Notes: generated from the sequence alone by a model not told the origin. Counted from the stretch's first letter, positions 17,923 through 27,796 are shown. The stretch is DNA of 64,000 nucleotides from Qipengyuania vulgaris (GCF_009827325.1 NZ_WTYC01000009.1:41505-105504); one strand, 5' to 3'. Numbers and translations are program-made.

Positions 17923-19200
17923 GTGCCTGCCATTCGTCCCTACATCGGTGTTGCCGCCCTGGCCCTGCTTTCTTCCCCGGCCCTTTCGCAGCAATCGCCC
18001 GAAGCGACGGCAGAGGCCGCGCTGGAGGCTGCCCCCGTGTGGGACGGGCATAACGACGTTCCGATCCAGCTGCGCGCACGTTTCGGGAATGTCATCAATG
18101 ACTTCGATTTCGCCGATACGCTCGACACTGCAGAGGGAGAGCGCAACGCCATGCACAGCGATCTTGCCCGCCTCGACAGGGGACAGGTCGGAGCCCAGTT
18201 CTGGTCGGTCTACGTCAGCCCCGCTGGAGAAGAGCCGCTGGCAGTGCAGCAGACCATCGAACAGATCGATGTGACGAAGCGCCTGATCGCGCGCTATCCA
18301 TCCGACCTGCAACTGGCTCTGACGGCAGACGATGTCGAGGAAGCCATCGCGAATGGCCGGATCGCCTCGCTGCTCGGAATGGAGGGCGGTCACTCGATCG
18401 GCAACAGCCTCGCCGTGCTGCGCCAGATGTACGATCTGGGCGCACGCTACATGACCCTGACCCATGGCCGCACGCTGGACTGGGCCGACAGTGCGACCGA
18501 TGCCCCGAAGCACGACGGGCTCAATGCATTTGGTATGGATGTAGTCCGCGAAATGAACCGCATCGGCATGCTGGTCGATCTCAGCCATGTGAGCGAGGCA
18601 GCGATGCACGACGCGCTGGATGCGGCCCGCGCGCCCGTGATCTTCAGCCACTCCGGCGCCCGCAGTGTTACGGGCCACCTTCGCAACGTACCCGACGGTG
18701 TTCTCGAGCGCCTGCCCGAAAATGGCGGGGTGGTGATGGTGGTCGCGCTTCCGTGGTTCATCAATGAGGACCTGCGAAGTCATTCGGCTAATCGCACGGC
18801 GGAGCGTGCGCGATTGGAAGCGCTTTATCCGGGACTTCCTGACGAGGTGGAGGCGCAATTGGCGAAATGGGATGCGGAAAACCGTGAGCCGGTTTCCACC
18901 ATCTCCGACATGGCCGATCATATCGATCACGTACGGGACGTCGCAGGGATCGACCATATCGGGATCGGCGGCGACTATGACGGGATGCCGCATGGACCTT
19001 CTGGAATGGAGGATGTCAGCGGTTATCCGGCGCTGTTCACCGAACTCGCGCGGCGCGGCTATTCGCAGGAAGATCTCGAGAAGGTCTCCATGCGCAATGT
19101 GATGCGAGCCATGCGAGAGGCGGAGGCTTATGCGCAGAGCCAGCGGGGTGCAATGCCAATCGAATATCCGGCGGGGGAGCCGCGCAGCGAAGCTGGCTAG
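17923..19200 (+). CDS. M19 family dipeptidase
   Basis: A 425-residue exported metallo-dipeptidase. The start is GTG 17923, supported by GAGGAGA at 17911-17917. The signal peptide ends near ALSQQ. The zinc-site motif WDGHNDVP places His43 and Asp45, and later TLTHGR, VDLSHVSE, FSHSG and GGDYDG supply the remaining ligands of the renal-dipeptidase fold. It should hydrolyse dipeptides, often with D-amino-acid tolerance, in the periplasm. The stop overlaps the convergent ion-channel gene by 4 bases. Confidence 0.95.
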   Translation: MPAIRPYIGVAALALLSSPALSQQSPEATAEAALEAAPVWDGHNDVPIQLRARFGNVINDFDFADTLDTAEGERNAMHSDLARLDRGQVGAQFWSVYVSPAGEEPLAVQQTIEQIDVTKRLIARYPSDLQLALTADDVEEAIANGRIASLLGMEGGHSIGNSLAVLRQMYDLGARYMTLTHGRTLDWADSATDAPKHDGLNAFGMDVVREMNRIGMLVDLSHVSEAAMHDALDAARAPVIFSHSGARSVTGHLRNVPDGVLERLPENGGVVMVVALPWFINEDLRSHSANRTAERARLEALYPGLPDEVEAQLAKWDAENREPVSTISDMADHIDHVRDVAGIDHIGIGGDYDGMPHGPSGMEDVSGYPALFTELARRGYSQEDLEKVSMRNVMRAMREAEAYAQSQRGAMPIEYPAGEPRSEAG

Positions 19201-19682
19201 CGGGGCTCGGCGTCGTCGCCTTCAAGTTTGCCCAGGACGCGAACGAAGAAAGCCGTGGACCAGCCTAGCAGGATCACCCCCATAACGCCTTCGAGCGCCG
19301 CGACCATGCGCCATTGGTCATGGATGGAAGCATCCGAATAGCCGATCGTCGCATAGCTGATGGTCGAGAAATAGAGGGCTTCGCTGAATGAATGGAGCGC
19401 GCCTAGATAATCGTAGAGGAAGGCAAACAGCCATATCTCGATGAAATGGATGAAGATGATCGCGAACACCGCCAAGAGGGTGAAGAGAGAGCCGGTGAAG
19501 GATAAAGGCCTCAGGTGGCTTACCCGTTCGCTCATCCTGTCCCGGGTTACTACTCGCTGGATTGTGAACAGTCCGAGGCCGTGAATAATCACGCAGATCG
19601 CGATCATCGCCGCTCCGATCAGAAGCTGATCGTTGAATGTTGCATTGAATACCTGGGTATTGTCCGGCAGGCTGTTGGTCAC
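19197..19682 (-). CDS. two-pore-type potassium channel family protein
   Basis: A 161-residue membrane protein with three hydrophobic segments (about residues 20-43, 62-90 and 128-150) and a re-entrant loop carrying SYATIGYSD, a variant of the TVGYGD K+ selectivity filter in which the second Gly is Ser. The overall plan is that of the Ion_trans_2 family. K+ or cation conduction is inferred; the Ser substitution may change selectivity. Its start overlaps the end of the DUF1810 gene by 4 bases, implying translational coupling. Confidence 0.85.
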   Translation of the reverse strand: MTNSLPDNTQVFNATFNDQLLIGAAMIAICVIIHGLGLFTIQRVVTRDRMSERVSHLRPLSFTGSLFTLLAVFAIIFIHFIEIWLFAFLYDYLGALHSFSEALYFSTISYATIGYSDASIHDQWRMVAALEGVMGVILLGWSTAFFVRVLGKLEGDDAEPR

Positions 19683-20110
19683 ATCCGCTCCTGCGTCAGC
19701 GGACAGCGTTCCCCTTCGTAGAAGGCCTCGAGGGCATCGGCGAAGACCTGTGAATCCTCATCGTCGCATGCGCGCTCGAACAGGGTCATCGAACTCCGGA
19801 ATTTCATCGCGTCGACATCGCCCAGGATATCCTCCGCGCTCATCGTGCCGGCCCATTCCAGCATCGCTTCTGTTGCCTCGAACAGGCGCGGACCTAGCTC
19901 TTCGTGCTGGCAATAGGCGCGGGCCTCATCGAGATCCGCGAGCGCGTATTTTTTCGCCTTTGCGCTTGTCCCGAGACCATCGATCTGTGGGAAGATGAAC
20001 CACATCCAGTGGCCCTTCTTCTCGCCCTCGGCGATCTCCTCGAGCGCCTGCTCGTAGGTTCCGCCGTCCTGCGCCTTGACGAAGTGGCCGAAAGTGTCGT
20101 CGCTAGACAT
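19679..20110 (-). CDS. DUF1810 domain protein
   Basis: A 143-residue soluble protein with the DUF1810 signature: FVKAQDGGTYEQALEEIAEGEKKGHWMWFIFPQ near the N-terminus, then GLGTSAKAKKYAL and DAMKFRSSMTLFERAC. The family is a conserved all-alpha protein (related to calpastatin-named entries) of unknown role. It begins 26 bases downstream of the DUF3008 gene and is coupled to the ion-channel gene. Confidence 0.92.
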   Translation of the reverse strand: MSSDDTFGHFVKAQDGGTYEQALEEIAEGEKKGHWMWFIFPQIDGLGTSAKAKKYALADLDEARAYCQHEELGPRLFEATEAMLEWAGTMSAEDILGDVDAMKFRSSMTLFERACDDEDSQVFADALEAFYEGERCPLTQERM

Positions 20111-20136
20111 GGGTTTAAACCGTGATTGGCAGTTCT

Positions 20137-20328
20137 TCAGCTATCGCCATCGACGTGATCGGGAAGGCCCTCGCGATCGGTGGAGGCGAAATCTTCCAGC
20201 TCGTCTTCGGACATGCTCTCATACATCTGCTTGGATGCGCCCTGCAGCTCCGATACTTTCGTGTCGCCGCGCTTGGCGGAAAGAGCCGCTCCGGCGGCTT
20301 TCTGTTGCGCTTTCGATTTTGCTGGCAT
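20137..20328 (-). CDS. DUF3008 small protein
   Basis: A 63-residue protein opening MPAKSKAQQKAAGAALSAKRG, diagnostic of DUF3008, followed by the acidic MSEDELEDFASTDREGLPDHV tail. It is basic at one end and acidic at the other. It overlaps the end of the DUF2945 gene by one base. Members are common in alphaproteobacteria and their function is unknown; context suggests a stress-linked unit. Confidence 0.9.
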   Translation of the reverse strand: MPAKSKAQQKAAGAALSAKRGDTKVSELQGASKQMYESMSEDELEDFASTDREGLPDHVDGDS

Positions 20329-20555
20329 CAGCTTTGCTCCTTCAACTCGCTTCCGCGCTTGAGCACCTCCTCACCGTCTTCCTGCTTGATGAGGTAAGCC
20401 GGGTTGTCGGCGTCACCGTTCTTGGTGACTTCACTGCCTTGGAGGGTGCGCGTCACTTCACGCTCGAAACGCTCCTTGATCTGGCCCTTGCCCGTGCCAT
20501 TCCCCCAATTCCATTCGACATACTGGCTTGTCTGGAAACTGTTCGAATTGCTCAT
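20328..20555 (-). CDS. DUF2945 (TUDOR-like) small protein
   Basis: A 75-residue protein with the DUF2945 features: VEWNWGNGTGKGQIKERF, then EVTRTLQGSEVTKNGDADNPAYLIKQEDG. This is the hypervirulence-associated TUDOR-like fold, a small beta-barrel that may bind nucleic acid or peptides. It sits between the membrane-anchor gene and the DUF3008 gene with tight spacing, so it is probably part of one transcript. Confidence 0.9.
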   Translation of the reverse strand: MSNSNSFQTSQYVEWNWGNGTGKGQIKERFEREVTRTLQGSEVTKNGDADNPAYLIKQEDGEEVLKRGSELKEQS

Positions 20556-20570
20556 GCGGCCTCTCCGGTA

Positions 20571-20903
20571 TCAGTTCTCGACGACTTCGAGGCCATCTTC
20601 GGTAGTGGTCTGATCTTGTGGGGCTGCGACGGTGTCGTCACCCAAATCGGTCTGAGGGGTGTCGGTACCGACGATGCTGTCAGTGGTGTCGCCGTCCGAT
20701 TCCATCGACTGGATTTCGCCTGAGACGGTCGCTTCCTCTTCGACATCGCCTTGCATCATCGCTGGGATAATCCAGGTGATCGACAGGAGTAGTATTGCGA
20801 GCACTAGGCCGCCGAGCAGCACCCAGCGTACGACACCTTCCTTGGAGCCGCCACTTGCCTCTTCTTCGTCCAAGTGGACGTGGCCATTTTCAGTGTGCAT
20901 CAC
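20571..20903 (-). CDS. single-pass membrane protein, acidic
   Basis: A 110-residue protein with one central hydrophobic helix (about residues 26-49, VVRWVLLGGLVLAILLL) flanked by polar, acidic sequence. The C-terminal half is low complexity, rich in Asp, Thr, Glu and Val, and likely unstructured. A second ATG at 20900 is a possible start. It begins the DUF2945-DUF3008-DUF1810-channel series. I do not recognise the family. Confidence 0.7.
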   Translation of the reverse strand: MMHTENGHVHLDEEEASGGSKEGVVRWVLLGGLVLAILLLSITWIIPAMMQGDVEEEATVSGEIQSMESDGDTTDSIVGTDTPQTDLGDDTVAAPQDQTTTEDGLEVVEN

Positions 20904-20968
20904 AAACCTCCCTGCGAAAAATCAAGTTCGCAGGGTTTACGCGCGTTTGTGTGGAATGTTCCTACGCG

Positions 20969-21793
20969 TCAGTCGCGCAGCAGGTCGTTGATGCCGGTTT
21001 TCTCGCGAGTTTGCGCGTCTACGGTCTTCACGATGACCGCGCAGGCAAGGCCGGGCCCGCCGTCCTTGCCCGGCATGAATCCCGGCACCACAACCGAAAA
21101 GGGCGGGATATGGCCGCGGATGACCTCGCCACTATCGCGAAACACGATCTTGGTCGATTGGGTGATGAAGACGCCCATGGCGACAACGCTGCCTTCGCCG
21201 ACGATCACGCCCTCGACGATCTCGCTGCGGGCACCGATAAAGCAATTGTCGCCGATGATCGTCGGGTTGGCCTGCATCGGTTCGAGCACGCCGCCAATGC
21301 CGGCGCCAGCAGAGATATGGCAGTTTTCGCCGATCTGCGCGCAACTGCCGATGCTGGCCCATGTATCGACCATCGTGCCCTTGCCGACATAGGCACCGAT
21401 GTTGACGAAACTGGGCATCAGCACGCAGCCTGGGGCGATATAGGCACCTTCGCGGGCCACGGCGCCGGGAACTACGCGGAAGCCGGCTTCGCGGAAACGT
21501 GCATCGTTCCAGCCAGCGAATTTGCTCGGCACCTTGTCGAACGCAGGATTGCCCGCGCTGCCACCGTCCATCACGCGGTTGTCGTTGAGTCGAAAGGAAA
21601 GCAGCACCGCTTTCTTGAGCCACTGGTTCACTGTCCAACCGCCCTTGCTGTCGGGTTCCGCCACGCGGCCTTCGCCGCTATCGAGCAGCTTGAGTGCTGC
21701 CTCCACCGCCTCGCGCACATCCGCGCTTTGCGGCGTGACATTGGCGCGGTCTTCCCACGCGGCTTCGATGCGGTTTTCGAGATCGGCGCTCAT
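20969..21793 (-). CDS. dapD: tetrahydrodipicolinate N-succinyltransferase DapD
   Basis: A 274-residue enzyme of lysine and meso-diaminopimelate synthesis. It transfers a succinyl group from succinyl-CoA to 2,3,4,5-tetrahydrodipicolinate in the cytoplasm. The central part is a left-handed beta helix of hexapeptide repeats (for example [28 protein letters not shown]), and the motif [18 protein letters not shown] is characteristic. Length is normal. It lies 48 bases after the phosphotransferase gene and may be read through from the catabolic operon, or have its own promoter. Confidence 0.97.
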   Translation of the reverse strand: MSADLENRIEAAWEDRANVTPQSADVREAVEAALKLLDSGEGRVAEPDSKGGWTVNQWLKKAVLLSFRLNDNRVMDGGSAGNPAFDKVPSKFAGWNDARFREAGFRVVPGAVAREGAYIAPGCVLMPSFVNIGAYVGKGTMVDTWASIGSCAQIGENCHISAGAGIGGVLEPMQANPTIIGDNCFIGARSEIVEGVIVGEGSVVAMGVFITQSTKIVFRDSGEVIRGHIPPFSVVVPGFMPGKDGGPGLACAVIVKTVDAQTREKTGINDLLRD

Positions 21794-21841
21794 GTTGGTC
21801 TCCGTCGGAATTTCGGAGAGGTCGTTAGCATCGTCGGCGCG

Positions 21842-22921
21842 CTAGTCCATCCCCGCAGCCACGGCGAATTCATGGGCGCGATCCACCAGCGGGCCCACCC
21901 GCTCGCTCATGGCCTTGGCGTGGGACGACGAAGCCGTCCCGTCGATGACACGCTTCTTGATGCCCTGCATGATGCCTGCGAGCCGGAATAGGTTGTAGGC
22001 AAAATACCAGTCCATCGGCGGTACCGGATAGCCGGTCCGTGCGACATAGCGGTCGACGGCCTCCTGCTGTGAAGGTATACCCAGTTCCTCGAGATCGAGA
22101 CCGAGCAGTCCGGCCCGCCCATCGTGCGGATTATGCCAGTTGAGCATGAGATAGCTGAAATCGGCAATCGGATCGCCCAGCGTCGATAATTCCCAATCGA
22201 GTACGGCAAGAACCTTGTTCTCCTCCTTCTCGAAAATGAGGTTGTCGAGCCGGTAGTCGCCATGGACCACGCTGCTCTCGTGCTGCGGCGGGATGGTCTG
22301 GGGCAGCCATTCGATCAGCTGCTCCATCTTCTCCATGTGCTCGGTTTCGGAGAGCTTGTACTGTTTGGACCAGCGGGCGATCTGGCGCGCGCAATAGTCG
22401 GTCGGCTTGCCGTATTCGCCGAGCCCGATCTCGGTGGGTTTGCGCAGATGAAGTTCGGCCATGGTGTCGATCATGGCATTGTAGATTTCCCGGCGGTCTT
22501 CCTTGTCGATACCCGGAAGCGCCCCGTTCCAGAGCGACCGTCCATCGGCGAGGCCCATGACGAAAAATTTCGACCCGATGACTTCGGTGTCCTCGCACAG
22601 GCCATAGGTTCTCGGCACCGGGAAGCCTGTCGGCCCGAGCGCGTGCATGGCAGTGTATTCCCGGTCCACTGCATGCGCGCTGGGCAGCAGTTTGCCGAAG
22701 GGCTGGCGGCGAAGTACGTAAGAGCGGCCCGGAGTGTCGATCCGGTAGGTCGGGTTCGACTGGCCGCCCTTGAACTTCGTGTAGGAAATCGGACCTGCGA
22801 AGCCTTCGACATTGGCCGTGAACCAAGCCGTGAGCGCTTCGAGGTCCAGCCGGTCCTTTTCCGGCACTTCGACGGTGCCGACCATTTCCTTGTCGTAATC
22901 GATATCCGGACCCGTCGTCAT
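21842..22921 (-). CDS. phosphotransferase family (APH/ACAD10-like) protein
   Basis: A 359-residue protein kinase-like fold of the aminoglycoside phosphotransferase superfamily, in the subgroup found beside acyl-CoA dehydrogenases (ACAD10/11 N-terminal domain). The catalytic loop VVHGDYRLDNLIF and the metal-binding AVLDWELSTLGDP are intact. By analogy it may phosphorylate 4-hydroxyacyl-CoA so that the following enzymes can remove the hydroxyl group. It abuts the alcohol dehydrogenase gene (1-base overlap) in the catabolic operon. Confidence 0.9.
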   Translation of the reverse strand: MTTGPDIDYDKEMVGTVEVPEKDRLDLEALTAWFTANVEGFAGPISYTKFKGGQSNPTYRIDTPGRSYVLRRQPFGKLLPSAHAVDREYTAMHALGPTGFPVPRTYGLCEDTEVIGSKFFVMGLADGRSLWNGALPGIDKEDRREIYNAMIDTMAELHLRKPTEIGLGEYGKPTDYCARQIARWSKQYKLSETEHMEKMEQLIEWLPQTIPPQHESSVVHGDYRLDNLIFEKEENKVLAVLDWELSTLGDPIADFSYLMLNWHNPHDGRAGLLGLDLEELGIPSQQEAVDRYVARTGYPVPPMDWYFAYNLFRLAGIMQGIKKRVIDGTASSSHAKAMSERVGPLVDRAHEFAVAAGMD

Positions 22922-24009
22922 CAGTCGAACACCACTACGCTGCGGGCCGATGTGCCCTGCTTCATCTTCTCGAAGCCTTCATTGATTTTTTCCAGCGGGA
23001 TGCGCTCGGCGATGATAGTGTCGAGATCGAGCAGGCCGCGCATGTAGAAATCCACGAGGCGCGGCAGATCGACCGGGAAGTGGTTCATTCCCATGATCGC
23101 ACCTTGCAGCTTCTTGCCCGAGAGCAAGTCCATCGCGCCAAGGCCGACCTTGCAGTCGAGCGGCATCATGCCGAGGATCGTCGCCGTACCGCCGCGGCGC
23201 AGGATCTTCACCGCGAGGTCCGCGCTCGCCTGCCGGCCGACAGCTTCGATGGCGTGATGCACACCGCCGCCGGAAATCTTCATCACCTGCTCGACTGCAT
23301 CGTCGGCCATGGCATCGACCGTGTGCGTGGCGCCCAGAGTTTCGGCCAGTGCGCGCTTTTCCGGGATCGGATCGATGGCGATGACCTTGCCGGCGCCGGT
23401 AATCCTCGCAGCATTGATTGCGGCAAGGCCGACACCGCCGCAGCCGATCACTGCCACCGCTTCACCCGGAACCACCGAGCAGGCATTGAAGATCGCGCCT
23501 GCACCGGTCGTCACCGCGCAGCCGATGATCGCTGCGCGGTCGAGCGGCATGTCCTTGTCGATGGCGACGCACGCGTGTTCGTGAATCAGCATCTGCTCGC
23601 AGAAGGCCGAGAGATTGAGCATCTGTCCGACCGGTGACTTGTCAATCAAGCGCTTGATCCGGGGTGTTTCGGTTGCGGAACGCCTGGTGTCGGCGCCCAT
23701 GCACAGCGCCATTCGGCCGGTCACGCAAAACTCGCAGTGGCCGCAGAAGGCGGAAAGGCAGGAGACCACGTGATCGCCCGGCTTCACCGTTTTCACTTCG
23801 CTGCCGACCGCTCGGACCACGCCTGCCGCCTCATGACCCGGAATCGCGGGCAGGGGATGCGGATAGGCGCCTTCGATGAAGTGCAGGTCCGAATGGCACA
23901 GACCGCACGCCTTGGTGTCGATCAGCACCTCGTGCGGGCCGGGATCGGCCAGTTCGACTTCGCCGATGGTCAGGCTGCCGACCTGTTCGAGAATAGCCGC
24001 CTTCGCCAT
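22921..24009 (-). CDS. zinc-dependent alcohol dehydrogenase
   Basis: A 362-residue MDR-family dehydrogenase. The catalytic zinc site is Cys38 and His59 (CGLCHSD and GHEAAG), the structural zinc site is Cys89, Cys92, Cys95 and Cys103, and the Rossmann motif is VIGCGGVGLAAI. It should oxidise an alcohol with NAD(P)+. It resembles the mycothiol-independent class III-like group used for aldehyde or hydroxy-acyl intermediates. It shares one base with its neighbours on both sides, so it is an integral operon member; the substrate is unknown. Confidence 0.94.
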   Translation of the reverse strand: MAKAAILEQVGSLTIGEVELADPGPHEVLIDTKACGLCHSDLHFIEGAYPHPLPAIPGHEAAGVVRAVGSEVKTVKPGDHVVSCLSAFCGHCEFCVTGRMALCMGADTRRSATETPRIKRLIDKSPVGQMLNLSAFCEQMLIHEHACVAIDKDMPLDRAAIIGCAVTTGAGAIFNACSVVPGEAVAVIGCGGVGLAAINAARITGAGKVIAIDPIPEKRALAETLGATHTVDAMADDAVEQVMKISGGGVHHAIEAVGRQASADLAVKILRRGGTATILGMMPLDCKVGLGAMDLLSGKKLQGAIMGMNHFPVDLPRLVDFYMRGLLDLDTIIAERIPLEKINEGFEKMKQGTSARSVVVFD

Positions 24010-25343
24010 CAGCGTGTTGCCCCCATGTCGCCCGAACTCTGCCTGTGATCGCCGCCGACCGGTCCCTTGCCGTCGCGCAGCGCGTTGGCGGAAGGTCCCG
24101 GCTTGGGCATGTGCTTGGCAAACTCCATCCGCGCAATCGAGCGGGCGTGAACTTCGTCCGGCCCGTCGGCGAGGCGCAGGGTGCGCTGGTGGGCATAGGC
24201 ATTGGCCAGACCGTAATCGTCGGACACTCCGCCGCCGCCGTGCGCCTGGATCGCATCGTCGATGATCCGCAGCGCCATGTTGGGTGCCTGCACCTTGATC
24301 ATGGCGATTTCCTGCTTGGCGCTCTTGTTGCCGACCTTATCCATCATGTCGGCGGCCTTGAGGCAGAGCAGGCGGGTCATGTCGATGTCGATCCGGGCGC
24401 GCGCGACGCGCTCTTCCCAAACCGAGTGCTTGTAGATCGGCTTGCCGAAAGCCTCGCGCTCCTGAAGGCGCTGGCACATCTTGTGGAGCGCTTCCTCGGC
24501 CACGCCGATGGTGCGCATGCAGTGATGGATGCGGCCCGGCCCGAGGCGGCCCTGCGCGATCTCGAAGCCGCGGCCTTCGCCCAGCAACATGCTGGTGACA
24601 GGGACGCGCACGTCCTTGAGCTCGACTTCCATATGCCCGTGGGGCGCATCGTCATATCCGAACACGGGCAGGTGGCGCAGTACATTCACGCCGGGTGCGT
24701 CCATCGGCATCAGGATCATCGACTGCGCGGCATGGCGGCCCGCGGAGAAATCCGTCTTGCCCATGACGATGGCAACCTTGCAGCGCGGATCGCCCACGCC
24801 CGAAGACCACCACTTGCGCCCGTTGATGACGTAATCGTCGCCGTCACGGTCGATGCGGGTTTCGATATTGGTGGCATCGGAAGAGGCGGTGAAAGGCTCC
24901 GTCATGAGGAAGGCAGAGCGGATTTCGCCGTTCATCAGGGGGGTCAGCCAGCGGTCCTTCTGCTCGCGTGTGCCGTAGCGGTGGAACACTTCCATATTGC
25001 CGGTATCGGGTGCGGAGCAGTTGAACACTTCGGAAGCAAAACCGATGCGGCCCATTTCCTCGGCGCACAGCGCATATTCGAGATTGGTGAGGCCCGGACC
25101 CTCGAATTCATAGGTCTCGTCGACATGGTGATGACCGTCGTTGCGCGGCGGCATGAACAGGTTCCAGATGCCTTCGGCCTTGGCCTTGGCCTTGAGATCC
25201 TCGACGACCTGGATGACCTTCCAGCGTTCCCCCTCTGCGTCCTGCGCCTTGTAGGTCGGCACGGCGGGGCGAACGTGATCCTCGATGAAGTTCTTCACCC
25301 GGTCGCGCCAGTAAACTTGCCTCTCGGTGGGTTCGAAATCCAT
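24009..25343 (-). CDS. acyl-CoA dehydrogenase, large type
   Basis: A 444-residue acyl-CoA dehydrogenase. It carries both halves of the usual signature: [17 protein letters not shown] and the adenine-side segment [17 protein letters not shown]. The FAD-binding pattern [15 protein letters not shown] is also clear. It forms alpha,beta-unsaturated acyl-CoA from acyl-CoA. It resembles the ACAD10/11-type proteins that occur next to the phosphotransferase, which suggests the pair acts on the same acyl-CoA. It begins 82 bases after the MFS gene. Confidence 0.95.
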   Translation of the reverse strand: MDFEPTERQVYWRDRVKNFIEDHVRPAVPTYKAQDAEGERWKVIQVVEDLKAKAKAEGIWNLFMPPRNDGHHHVDETYEFEGPGLTNLEYALCAEEMGRIGFASEVFNCSAPDTGNMEVFHRYGTREQKDRWLTPLMNGEIRSAFLMTEPFTASSDATNIETRIDRDGDDYVINGRKWWSSGVGDPRCKVAIVMGKTDFSAGRHAAQSMILMPMDAPGVNVLRHLPVFGYDDAPHGHMEVELKDVRVPVTSMLLGEGRGFEIAQGRLGPGRIHHCMRTIGVAEEALHKMCQRLQEREAFGKPIYKHSVWEERVARARIDIDMTRLLCLKAADMMDKVGNKSAKQEIAMIKVQAPNMALRIIDDAIQAHGGGGVSDDYGLANAYAHQRTLRLADGPDEVHARSIARMEFAKHMPKPGPSANALRDGKGPVGGDHRQSSGDMGATR

Positions 25344-25425
25344 CGCTTAATTCCTCTCTTCAAAATCGGTTGCTTCTGGAAACTGGCAGATCATTCCGGC
25401 CTCGCCAAGTCTCGTAAAGCGGCAG

Positions 25426-26898
25426 TCACGGTGTAATGGTGTGGGCATCAGGATCTGCCCTTACGGCATCGCCGATCGGATCGACTTCCCTTTCATCTTC
25501 GCGCAATCTGCGCGCGGCGACGCGTGCTTCATGCTGTTCGCGCGTGATCGGGAATCGGCCCAGCCAGTAGGCCGCGGCCAGCATTAGTCCGGTCGAAGCG
25601 ATCATATAAAGCCAGACGAGCTGGCGCACGGTTTCGGGCGCGACATCGGCCTGAGCCGTGCCGGGCGCAAGATCGATGGATTGAACGATAAGGCTGGTCA
25701 CCAGGATGCCGCCACCTGTGGCACATTTTTGTACCAGCCAGTTGCCCGCATAGAACGTCCCTTCCGCCCGCTTGCCGGCGCGTTCTTCGAACGCTTCAAC
25801 AATTTCCGCCACCATCGAGGTCGCCGAGATGATCGAGATCACGCTCGCGGTATTGGCGAAGATTAAGAACACGAAAAGCGCGGAGGTCGAGATCGTCGTC
25901 CCCGTTTCCGGCCACCATCCCGCTAGCAGCAGGGCATGGGGGGTGAAGTAGAGCCCAAGGCCGACCAGCGCACCGATCGCCGCGGATTTCGGCTTGCCCC
26001 ACATGCGGTGAAGCGGCCCGACCGCAAGGAACATGAGCACCACCGACAGGAACAGCACCGCAGGGTAGAACATGAAGGCCGTTTCGGAGAACTGCCAGAC
26101 GTAGAGATTGACGTATTGCGTGATCGAGAACGTCATGCCCTGCGCCACATAGATGGCTAGGCCGCCCGCTGCGAAAATCAGGAAAGCCTTCTCGCGGAAC
26201 GCGTCGAAAATCTCGGCGAATGCGCCCTTGAAGGAGAACGGCGGCGGTTTCACCGCGGGGAGGCGGGCCACGGTGCCGTGCTGGCCCGCGGCCGAACCGA
26301 TCACGGCCAGCGCCATAAGCGCCGCACCGAAGATTCCGTATTCCGCATAGCCGTCCGGCCGCAGCTGCGCCTCGGGCGTGGGGAGGAAGACGCTGAAGGC
26401 CATGACCATCATCAGCAGGCCGCCGAGCCAGCCGGACAGGAAGCGATAGCGAAACAGCGTGGTGCGATCGTCGTAATCGTCGGTGATCTCGGGCACGAGA
26501 CTGACCGATGGTACTTCGCAGGCCGAAAGCAGGAGTCGGACGCCCACCGCCAGTGCCAGAATGTCCCAGAAACCCGGGGTGCCGGTGAAGGGAGGGGACC
26601 ACAGCAGCGTCCACAAGAGCGCAAGCGGGATGGGCGCGATGTAGAGCCAGGGCAGGCGGCGGCCCCAGCGCGTATAGGTGCGGTCGGAAAGGTGTCCGAT
26701 CAGCGGATCGACCAGCGCATCGACGATCAGCGCCGTCGCCAGCGCCGCACCGACAGTCCCTGCATCGACTCCCAATACGAGGTTGTAGAAAGGTAGCAGG
26801 AAGAAGCTGAAGCCGGAGTCCTTGATCCCGAATGCAACCGCGCCCGATCCGTGGACCAGTTTCAGCCGCTGGGGCAGGGGCCCGGTGATGAACGCCAT
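25426..26898 (-). CDS. MFS (GPH-type) transporter
   Basis: A 490-residue membrane protein from ATG 26898 (MAFITGPLPQRLKL). The coding frame is open further upstream but that part is antisense to the SDR gene. About 12 hydrophobic segments are visible, with the family motif DPLIGHLSDRTYTRWGRRLPW in the second loop, typical of GPH-type sugar or organic-acid cation symporters. The ATG overlaps the SDR stop by one base (TGATG). It is presumably the uptake system for the substrate of this operon. Confidence 0.92.
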   Translation of the reverse strand: MAFITGPLPQRLKLVHGSGAVAFGIKDSGFSFFLLPFYNLVLGVDAGTVGAALATALIVDALVDPLIGHLSDRTYTRWGRRLPWLYIAPIPLALLWTLLWSPPFTGTPGFWDILALAVGVRLLLSACEVPSVSLVPEITDDYDDRTTLFRYRFLSGWLGGLLMMVMAFSVFLPTPEAQLRPDGYAEYGIFGAALMALAVIGSAAGQHGTVARLPAVKPPPFSFKGAFAEIFDAFREKAFLIFAAGGLAIYVAQGMTFSITQYVNLYVWQFSETAFMFYPAVLFLSVVLMFLAVGPLHRMWGKPKSAAIGALVGLGLYFTPHALLLAGWWPETGTTISTSALFVFLIFANTASVISIISATSMVAEIVEAFEERAGKRAEGTFYAGNWLVQKCATGGGILVTSLIVQSIDLAPGTAQADVAPETVRQLVWLYMIASTGLMLAAAYWLGRFPITREQHEARVAARRLREDEREVDPIGDAVRADPDAHTITP

Positions 26899-27749
26899 CA
26901 GGCCTTTCCCTGCGCCTGCTGCTGCATCGCATCGAGCGTGTCGAATATGCCCGGCGTTTCCGGATCCCAGCTGTGCCGCGGTCCGACGGTCAGCCCGCCG
27001 TCGACCAGCATGGAAGTCCCGGTCATGAAGCTGGCCGCATCGCTGGCCAGAAATGCGACCGCTTCCGCGATGTCGCGCGACTGGCCTCCGCGGGCGACCG
27101 GCTGGGCGTTGGACGACATCTGCGCAATTGCCGCCTTGGCCATGCGGGCCATGTCTTCGGGGATGTCGAGCGAAGCGGTGAAGATGTTGGTGTTGATGAA
27201 ACCCGGCTGCACTGCGTTGACCCGTATGCCATGCTGGGCAAGATCGGTCGCGGCGCATTTGGTAAGATGCAGCACGCCCGCCTTGGCCACGGCATAGGCT
27301 GTCGGCGAGTAGCCGGGGCCGACCGCAGCCACGCTCGATACGTTGACGATATTCGCGCCCTTGCGGTGCTTCATGTGCGGAACCGCATAGCGGATGCCCA
27401 TCGCGACGGAGCGCAGCAGCAGGTCCATCGTGCGGTCCCACTCGTCGGGCTCGATCTCATCGATCCCGGGGCGAGCGCCGCCAGCGCCGGCATTGTTGAA
27501 AACGACGTCGATGCCGCCGGTTTCCTCGGCCGCCCCGTCCATCAGTGCGCGGATATCGTCGGTCGAGCTGACGTCGCAGTGCCGATAGCGGATGTCGCCC
27601 TCGGTTTCCCGTTCAAGCGTCTTTCCGCCTGCATCGTCGATATCGGAGGCGAATACGGTCGCGCCGTCGCTGGCGAACAGGCGCGCGGTCTCGGCTCCGA
27701 TCCCGGATGCCGCACCGGTGATCACAACGGTCTTGCCGGTGAATCGCAT
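26898..27749 (-). CDS. SDR family NAD(P)-dependent oxidoreductase
   Basis: A 283-residue short-chain dehydrogenase. The Rossmann motif TGAASGIG (residues 12-19), NNAGAGG, the catalytic Ser in VNVSSVAAVGPGYS and the YxxxK in AYAVAKAGVLHL are all present. It is the first gene of the minus-strand arm, reading away from the divergent operator region. It probably oxidises a hydroxyl group of an acyl or cyclic intermediate; the coenzyme preference looks NAD-like from an Asp after the second strand. Confidence 0.93.
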   Translation of the reverse strand: MRFTGKTVVITGAASGIGAETARLFASDGATVFASDIDDAGGKTLERETEGDIRYRHCDVSSTDDIRALMDGAAEETGGIDVVFNNAGAGGARPGIDEIEPDEWDRTMDLLLRSVAMGIRYAVPHMKHRKGANIVNVSSVAAVGPGYSPTAYAVAKAGVLHLTKCAATDLAQHGIRVNAVQPGFINTNIFTASLDIPEDMARMAKAAIAQMSSNAQPVARGGQSRDIAEAVAFLASDAASFMTGTSMLVDGGLTVGPRHSWDPETPGIFDTLDAMQQQAQGKA

Positions 27750-27796
27750 CGTTTCTCTCCCAGAAATCCTTGGCTTTAAGCTTAGGCGAGCCGCAC

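Noticed and set aside
25426..27441. A 671-residue MFS protein including an upstream extension
   Set aside because: The extra 181 residues are antisense to the SDR gene; ATG 26898 gives a normal MFS length.
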